This document shows, piece after piece, positions 55,929 through 64,000 of a stretch of DNA of 64,000 nt. The translations under genes and the position numbers were made by a program. The notes beneath the pieces are model-generated. The model saw nothing but the letters and a program-made list of their open reading frames with translations, was not told where the DNA came from and did no database searches. Location of the stretch: NCBI RefSeq assembly GCF_011386835.1, contig NC_088800.1, positions 13,230,572 to 13,294,571 on the forward strand, written 5' to 3'. Positions within the stretch are counted from its first letter, which is position 1. Every line of letters starts with the position of its first letter. Source of the stretch: Chrysemys picta bellii (Eukaryota > Chordata > Testudines > Emydidae).

Positions 55929-58793
55929 GAACTAAAATATCCAAGGCTGCATTTTCAGTCAGTCTGCATTTTTCCACCTACATCCAATGCACAGGCACAA
56001 CTATGCAAATGATCCTATTCTGAAAGTGTAAATCAGGTAATCGGTAGGCTGACTGATTGATTTGTATGTTGTAAACATACAAAAACCAGAGGCTTAGACT
56101 GGAAAATTTAGTCCATAATTCACAAAGGAAATGCCGAAGGCACATCCATCAGCGTTGCTGGAAAATAACATGTTTAAGAGAGAAATTGCAAGTCACTAAA
56201 AGCCAGTCTGTCAGTTGCAAAGAATATAAGAAGAGCTAAAGAATACAGCTTAGAGAGACAGACAGACAAGTCTGCAGCCGCACAGATGCAGCTTCAGTCT
56301 GACAAACCACACCCCCCTTTACTTCATTGAGCAACCAGCTCACGGGTCAAAGCCCCAAAACAAAACCCCACAACTGCCATCCTGATGTCATCCCATTACA
56401 AACATCCTGTTGCTACAGCACCCCCCCCCTGCATCCCCAGTGTCTGATATTAAGGGCTTGTAACAAACATTAAGAGGTGACACTGTCTTACCAAAAGTCA
56501 AACATTGTTTTATTTCATTTTGCCAGAAAACAAAACACACACACAGCTAGAGTCTGGGTTTAGGGAGCAGGCAGATAAGTCCAAACATGATAGATAGAAA
56601 TGGGGCCAAGTTGCAAAGGTCAGATGCAGATCTGGGTTCACACTGCTCCAAAGTACAGGGATATTTGCTCTTTAAATGCATATCCACAGGCTGCGTCTGA
56701 CAGTGGTTCCCAGACAGTTGGTAAGGGCTGTAAAGGCTGCACGCAGTGCAAATAGATTGCTCTTCTTCAATTAGATTTTGCTGGGAGTGAAGACAGAAAC
56801 AAACTGGGCAAGTATCAGGATCTTGGGAAGGCAGACCTAATTCAGAAGCAAACTTGTTAACTTTAAAGTAGTGTCCAACTATGACCACCACCCCCACACC
56901 TCCATACCAGAGCTGCTCTTCTCTTTTTCACCTCTTCCGCCCTAAAAACCTCTCTCTGTAATTATTGTTCTGCTTTTTTAGCTAGGGCCAAGGTTACACC
57001 ATAAGTCAGGCCCCAAAATCATGAAACCATAAAACAATGTTGGTTTAAAGGAATGATTTGGGGAGCTTTTTATTTGCCTTCTAGTTGTATGAGCCTTGAA
57101 CAGGCACTCAGCTCACATTGTCAAGCTTTTCTCTGTAATCACCAAGGTTAGAAACTTAGCTTTCCTGGGGGGAGAGGGAGGAAAGAGTGAGATTCTCATG
57201 ACACCCCTCGATTCCAGAAGTTGGGACGTTAAGAAAAAGCACCAAGTATCGCAAGGGTTGGAAAAACACTGAATGAATAAAATCCTCTGTTCATCATGAA
57301 GCCAACAGGTCCCTGCCCTCGCAAGTCAGCTAGATCAGAGTACGGTCTCAACACTGCTAATGGAGCTCACGGTTCCGAGTCAGCTGCTAGGCTCTGAGAC
57401 ATCCAACCCAGGGGAGACAGTCAAATCCGCAGCTCATGTCGGAAGAGTCAACAAACCCTGGATGACAAGTGGGTCGTGTACTCATGCTTTGCTGGCTTCA
57501 TGAGAGGGAGAGTGCATAGCACACCCTGTGATTTACAGGGCAGGAGTCAAGTAAGGAATTCTGAATAACCCACTGTGGGTGAGAGGCGGTGACCTCTCCG
57601 AGGCCAATGGCAGGTTAGCAGCCCCACAGGACACAAAGCTGAGACACTGACCTCCCAGAAACTCTGAAGCAGTTCAACACTCCCATGGTTCACAGAGCCT
57701 GGCTGCAGATAAGCCAGACACAGGCTTAACCACAAGCTGCTCAGACACTTTCCAATGCCTCAAACAGAATTATTCCTATTGATTAGGATTTATTTATGTT
57801 TTGAGTTGTGTGTTTTCTGCCTCTCCCCGCCTCCCTTACAGCGTTCTGCAGGGCAGACGTAAATGGGCCAAGTTATAGGCCCCGAGGAAGTCTCCCTAGA
57901 CTTCCCAGTCCCCAAACAGTACAACGTAAATAACGCAGAGTCGCTGCGGCTGTGGGATCTTTGACCCAAATCAGGCCGCTATTGATTATATTTGTATTCA
58001 ACATTCTCAGATTCCTAGCAAATATCCCCAAGGTCCCAGGCTGAGGCCGCAATACTCATTTGACTTGTGAGCAGAGGCAATTTTCAATGCAGGGCTCCAG
58101 AACTGGGCAGGAAATCACATTATTAAGTGGTTGAGCTGAGCGGCAAGGGGAAATGTTCTAGCATCATCAGGATGCTTATTCTACACCCACCTCAGGGCTA
58201 GTACAAATTTCTAAGGGTTAATGTGGATTCTGGTGACACAATTTTACAGCACCAAACTCAGAGATGCTGAAACTACGGTAGCAGTGCTGGAAGCGGATTC
58301 CATTATACGCCGGGTTTACAGTTTGGTTCAACGGCTCTCAGCACCCCCACAATACAAATTGTTCCAGCGCCCCTGGCCAAACTGAGGAATACAAATGAAA
58401 CATTTATGAGTCTGCTAAAAGCTATTGATTCCAGCTCCCATTCCTCCACCCTCAGAAAACACCCTCCCAATCTAGTGCTTCCTTTGAAGACCAGACCTGA
58501 GCAGTGAGTGGATGTGTTAATTTTCCGCAGATCATCAAACCAAATGTTAAGCAATTCACACAGAACAGCCATAGAAACAAAGAGAAGAGCCCAGAAGGGG
58601 AAAGGGACAAGGATAACTTTTCCAGAGCCTTATATAGGATCCTATTACCCCCACACACACACACCCCGTATCCCGAGTTTTCACATTTGCTGTCTGGTCA
58701 CCCTAAGCATATGCTTACTATTAAGCACATCCTTAAGTGCTTTGCTGAAGCAGAAACTTATAGAGCAGCATTTGGCCCTAGGTTATGACGGAA

Positions 58794-58905
58794 CCAGTGG
58801 GGGCCGCGATCGGCCGAACCTGCCGCGTTAGCAGGTAAATAAACTGGCCCAGCCCGCCAGGGTGCTTACCCTGGCGAGCCGCGTGCCGAACGTTGCCGAC
58901 CCCTG
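58794..58905. mobile_element. Right-end fragment of a hAT MITE
   Basis: It carries 'gccgcgatcggccgaacctg' and ends 'gttgccgacccctg', the right third of the family at 35830 and 47284. Confidence 0.85.
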
Positions 58906-59918
58906 ATCTAGAGCTACCAAAGTAAGATGGGACACTCCAGATTAGGAATATTCTGCACACAGAAATCTGCCAGTGTCCCTTTCCAACCTCCCACCTGCTA
59001 GGCAAAGCTCAAAGGGCTATCTGAGAGCATAGCAGCCAGTGCCCTCGGGGTAGGACAGGGGCAGTCATTAGAATGGAAGCTACCGCTCAAATAGCAGAGG
59101 ACCTGACCTGAGCAAAGTGGGCCTGGGATGCACTCATATGTTGCAGTCATTTTGTTCTTTTAAAGGGAGTTATACAAAATAAATAATGATGGCACTGTCT
59201 TCACAGGATCTCAGGGCAGGCGGAGGCAGGCGGAGGCCCTTCTTCCATATAGATGAGGGCCTGGGAACATCAGCCTTTTTGTCAGCTAGCCAAGGCTGTC
59301 TGCTGGCTAGAATATTTCCCTGGCTCTGGTCAGTCTCAGCCTAGTAGATCTAGGAGAGAGAGTTCTTACGACACAGCAGCACGGGGAGGGGGCTTTGGAC
59401 AGCCTTTCACACACCCGTTCAGCGAGGACAGCACCCATGGCAGCAACCCAAGCCAAAGATGAAAGTTAACTGAGTCACGGGGAGGGCAGGCACCCCTGAT
59501 TCCAGAGCACAAATAAAAGTATCTCAAGAGTCCCTGGAGACGACAAAAGCCAGACTAAAGAACCAGGGAGAAAGGTGAGACCTAGAACTCTGATTCTCTC
59601 ACCCGCTATGGCTACTTAAAGCCGCTATGGTGGCATCAAGAAAGTGGAACTGTTGTGTAAAGGGGCTTCCCTGGTGGTGCTGGGATAATGGAGCATCCCT
59701 ACATCCCACCTTGCAACCCGATCGATACTAGAGGTGACTTGGGGCTGGAGGGCATGGCTGAAGCTCACTGAGTTCCAGGTATTCCGGGCTGGCCGTGTAG
59801 CCTGTAGGTATCTGAGGGAGGCTGCTATAATTTAGAGCCTCTCCTGATTGTGCTCTAAGTTGGGCTGGGAAGCTCTTGGTGGGGCCAAGAAACCAGGAGG
59901 CACAAAGGGACCTTAGAT

Positions 59919-60251
59919 CAGTGGTTCTCAAAGCCGGTCCGCCGCTTAGTCAGGGAAAGCCCCTGGCGGGCCAGGCTGGTGTGTTTACCTGCCGCGTCTG
60001 CAGGTTCGGCCGATCACGGCTCTCACTGGCCGCGATTCGCCACTCCAGGCCAATGGGAGCTGCAGGAAGCGGCGGCCAGTATGTCCCTCAGCCCGCGCAG
60101 CTTCCCGCAGCCCCCATTGGCCCGGAGCAGCGAACCGCAGCCAGTGGGAACCGCGATCGGCCGAACCTGCGGACGCGGCAGGTAAACAAACCAGCCTGGC
60201 CCACCAGGGTCTTTCCCTGAACAAGCGGCGGACCGGCTTTGAGAACCACTG
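59919..60251. mobile_element. Foldback hAT MITE (CAGTGGTTCTC ends)
   Basis: Flanks CCTTAGAT (59911-59918) and CCTTAGAG (60252-60259) match at 7 of 8. The arms are inverted over the full length. Confidence 0.92.
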
Positions 60252-62159
60252 CCTTAGAGTTACCTTTGCTCTCTATCCCTATGTGAGCTCTGCATTCTGA
60301 AGGGCCAACTCAGAAGCAGGGCCAATGCTTTAGTAAATGTAGCTTTTTTTGTTTTAAGCCACCAGGTTGTCCATGAACCTCCCAACACTTCCAGTATCCG
60401 TAAGAATTTACCAAGCGGTTTGAACAAATCGCTTTACAGCCTGAGAGCTGTTCACAAACAGTTTGATTGCACAGTTTGTGGTGCGTGGTTGGTCTAATAA
60501 ATCATGCGATATCGTTTCTGCTCCTTGACTGGGCAACCGAGTTTGTTTATTCGGTATTCTCCTGTAAAATAAAACAGCAAGTAACAAGATCCCTGCTATG
60601 AATTTCTGGTCCAACAATTGCTAAAAAGTGTGAAACGTTGTCATTCAGAAATGTTGTTGCCAAACCCTGCCTGAACATGCATGAGGAACCCTGACCCTGT
60701 GAACCACTGTGAACCAAACCCTGTGCTTATAGTCCCAATACAGGGCTTGGGGGAGTCTTTTAAGGGTTGCTTTCTATTCTACCATCATTACTAAAAACTA
60801 CCTACAGCATTAAGAGTCACTGAGGTCTGATATTCACACGGTTCACAACTCCTGGGAGAAAACTCCCATGCAACCTTGGAGGCTGGAAAACCAGGGTTCT
60901 CATTGCAGGGTTCTGCTCCTCCTGGCTTCAGGAGGGGCTTTCATTAGCATTTAAATGCTAACCAGGCAGCTTTCAGATCAAAGGCATTGGCTTAGAAGAT
61001 CTCAATTTCCCCTTTAATTTATTCTATTTGCTTTTTGCTGCCTCTGCTGTTCTTGTCACCGTCTTTGTCTCTTTTCACATGGGCTGTGGCAGGTGCTCTG
61101 ACTTTAAAACCTTCAGAGAAACAAGGACAGGGTCACCGGCACACATATTTCTGGGCAAGGCAGCAATGGAAGCAGCAGCACAGACTGGAAGGAAACCACT
61201 GATCTGTAAAAGCAGGGCACTGGGGCACCGGTAGTATAATACCACTGGTACTCCTGGGAAATCTGGGAAACCCATGAGTTACTGGGTCAGGCCACAGCAG
61301 TATCCTACATGGTGTTTTACTCTCATCTCTGCACCAATAACCACAAATCATCCCACTTCTCACAAACCTGGAGGAAGCCTTAAGGAGGGATAGGGAAATT
61401 CAGCCACCAGTGTATAAATACAAATGTGCAGATCAGCGGTAAATGAATATAGCCACATGGGCCAGGGCAGTAGATAGCCCTAAAGAAAATGCCAGAAGCA
61501 TCTGGCCTCGGGCACCACAGTTTCAGATCTATTACTGGGTACAATGCTCTTCTCGGCTACACCCGTACATCTGTAGTGTAATCAAGGGAGTCACACCAGT
61601 AGACCTGCAAGGAGATGTAGACCTTCCATATCCACTGGGCTGTCCTGGAGTAGCACTGGCACCCAGGGCAAGCAGGAGAGCAGAGTGTCAGCATCCAGGC
61701 AATAGTGACACAAGGCTCACCCACGTAGTACCAAAACCTGCTCCCACGGAAGTCAACCACACTCCTACTGCTTTGTCTTGGACCAGGATACGCCCATGAG
61801 CCTTTCTTTCCACATCGGAACTGGCCTGCCTGAAGGGCCAGCACTGGATACTTCAGAGGAAGGCATAAAACACCGGAAAATCACCCAAATTTTGCAATAC
61901 AACCCTTAGGGGAAATTTCTTCCTGACCTCAGCCGAAGATCAGCTTCTCTTTTGCACCCTTCTTTTCCGCTCTCCCATCCCCATTGTTAGGTTCCTAGGC
62001 TGTTATTCTCTGAGTCTAGGACATTAACATTCACCCGCAGTTTCATCTGGATAGTGTGTTCTTCACTTCCTGTCCTGAACAGTTGCACTGTTAAAAGAGT
62101 TGTCCATTGCACACCAGACATGGCTGCATTTCCACATTAGGGAAACTGATCCTCCTGTG

Positions 62160-62192
62160 TACGCTCGCACACACACACGCGCACTCTCTCTG
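62160..62192 (+). repeat. CA/CT microsatellite
   Basis: A short 'cacacacacacgcgcactctctc' run; the length is modest. Confidence 0.6.
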
Positions 62193-62886
62193 TAAAATGG
62201 GTTAGGATGATGTGCGCCCTTTAAATGTGAGTTCCAATTATTCACATAGTCCATTACTCAAGAAGACCTGGATCAAACATTTGGACAGGAATCAAAAATA
62301 GCAGACACAATGGGGAAAACAAATCTTGCTGAGAAAGACAGAAGGGAGATGGCAAATAGACAAGATAGGGGAATAAATCCTCCCTTTTGGAGATGTCAGC
62401 AGCAGTTCTAATGGGAGTTTTAAAGATTTGGTGCATATATGCCACTTTCACGTCACTTCACATAAACAGCTCAACATCTCTGGAATAAATACTCCTCCTT
62501 GCAGGCTCCAAACCTGCAATCCCACTAGTGCTGTTCAGTAGACACTGGTCTGTCCCTGCACATACAATGGGATCTGCCTTCGATACTAAACTTTCACAGC
62601 TCCCTATGTTCTGGCTGCAGCAATGCACTCCTGTCCCCTTAGGCTGGCCCCAAACAGACACACTTGTTACTAATTACATCTTCCAGTAAATAGTACTTGA
62701 GATGAGAGGCGTAAAAATAGCAACCCACACTTAGTGCAATACAGAAAACGTTGACAGTGAAACCTGGCCAGCTGCCAGATAGAATGGAAAGAAGTGTCCT
62801 GCCAGGTTAAAGAGACGCCACACCTGCTTCCAGCCATGGACCTTCTATTAAGGTGTCAGTTCACAACCACTGAGTCATTGGATGCT

Positions 62887-63064
62887 GCCAATATGTCCCT
62901 CGGCCTGCGCTGCTTCCAGCAGCTCCCATTGGCCTGGAGCAGCGAACCGCGGCCAGTGGGAGCCGCGATCGGGCCGAACCTGCGGACGCGGCAGGTAAAC
63001 AAATGGGCCCGGCCCGCCATGGGCTTTCCCTACACAAGCAGCGTCCCAAGTTCGGGAAACACTG
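62887..63064. mobile_element. Right half of a hAT MITE (AAACACTG end)
   Basis: It starts near the loop with 'atgtccctcggcctgcgctg' and ends 'gttcgggaaacactg'. The left half is absent and no target duplication can be paired. Confidence 0.85.
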
Positions 63065-63135
63065 CACTAAGTTGACGCTGCTGCATTGATTGCAGTGGCG
63101 CCGGGTTAGCCGGTAGTGCAGACAAGCCTTTAGGA
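63065..63135. repeat. Possible MITE end fragment
   Basis: 'ggtagtgcagacaagccttt' resembles the end of the Harbinger-like MITE family. It is too short to be sure. Confidence 0.25.
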
Positions 63136-64000
63136 TTCACACCTGTGTAACAGAACAGAAACTGGTTCACTGGCACGGTACAGTACCTTTCTTTTATAAA
63201 CACATCTCATTCAGATATAGGCACCTAAAGCAAGGAAGGTCAACCGGACCAAAAAATTGAAGCTCTGAGTCAACCCAAATCTTTGCCATCTGAAAGATTG
63301 CCATTGACAATTTTTTCCTCCTTCTTATTTCATGTTTTCATGGCAGCCCTGCACTTCCTGGATGGGAGGCAGAAATCCAATGCAAAATGCTGTTCCATTT
63401 GTACCGATTCGACTCAAACAGCAACCACGCGGTTTTCCAAGCCCAAATCTGCAGGGATCGTCTGGAGAAGGTCTGGGCAAGCATCTGAACTTCTGCGTGC
63501 TTATCCACATGGATCTGAACTCAGAAATGTGCTCTGGTCATCACTATTCCATATTCCAGCCTGTCCAGGAACATGCTCCATCATGTTGTACCAACCTGCC
63601 CTCATGTCCTGCAGAGACTCCAGTTCCAAGGCTATCACAAAGGCTTTTTAAATGCCTGTGTCCCAAAAACCATGAGCTATGTTTCACGCAGTACTGAGCA
63701 GAAAGCAGAATTCTTATTGCATCTGGCAGGGGCGGAGGAAAAGGGGATTCTGGTGCCGCCTATAAAAATGGATTATGCTAAACCAAAATAAGCCCCCCCC
63801 AGACCAAAATAAGAGTGTCTGTAGACAAACTTGGTTTAAGAACACACCTTCAGTTAAACTGGTGCAAGCTTGTGTGTAGACCAACCCGCTCCCCACCCTC
63901 CACAGTGAATGCTCTGTAAACCTTCTTATTAAGCCACCTCCAGAGGCAATAAAGGTGGATAAGTCTATGCTCATTATTAAACCCTCTGGTTTTGTAGTCC

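Larger units (their letters stand above)
54633..64000 (-). other. Probable KLHL25 5' intron
   Basis: No coding exon or clear CpG-island promoter is seen on the minus strand upstream, so the first exon is likely outside the window. The stretch holds hAT elements (55597, 58794, 59919, 62887) and a truncated MITE. Otherwise 56000-58790, 58910-59910 and 60260-62880 contain nothing I recognise. Confidence 0.6.

Noticed and set aside
19605..63064. Regularly recurring near-identical blocks as a possible CRISPR-like or satellite array
   Set aside because: Spacing is irregular, each unit has its own 8-bp target duplication, and the host is a vertebrate. They are dispersed transposons.

Overview
This is vertebrate nuclear DNA, most likely from a turtle. 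Three things point that way: spliced genes with GT/AG introns, many CR1-type LINE 3' ends, and a dense set of short hAT-like elements and an LTR of kinds I associate with turtle genomes. The window contains parts of two genes that face each other, an arrangement I recall from human 15q25 (AKAP13 then KLHL25).

From 445 to 25526 the plus strand carries the last 15 coding exons of AKAP13 (AKAP-Lbc). These give the Dbl-homology (RhoGEF) domain, the PH domain, a linker with short coiled coils, a 150-codon coiled-coil exon and the conserved C-terminus. All splice phases agree and the joined reading frame is open for 800 residues. The upstream exons (PKA anchoring, C1 zinc finger) lie outside the window. 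A long 3'UTR probably runs to about 31.3 kb.

From 31.5 to 52.4 kb is intergenic DNA rich in transposable elements. It holds CR1 copies on both strands, a probable solo LTR interrupted by two hAT elements, several 120-650 bp hAT-type elements with 8-bp target duplications, and old MIR-like fragments. Two stretches (about 36.5-39.9 and 48.1-52.0 kb) are repeat-poor, and I see no gene in them.

From 54630 down to 52841 the minus strand carries the complete single coding exon of KLHL25, a BTB-BACK-Kelch protein of 589 residues. The rest, to 64000, is probably its 5' intron, again with hAT elements. I see no bacterial-type operon, tRNA, rRNA or CRISPR array.

The most interesting content is the mobile-element record. 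It includes a three-level nest in an AKAP13 intron, a hAT transposase relic with a second hAT and a GC minisatellite inside it, and foldback hAT elements that share a core but have different ends. I did not find a clearly new gene system.
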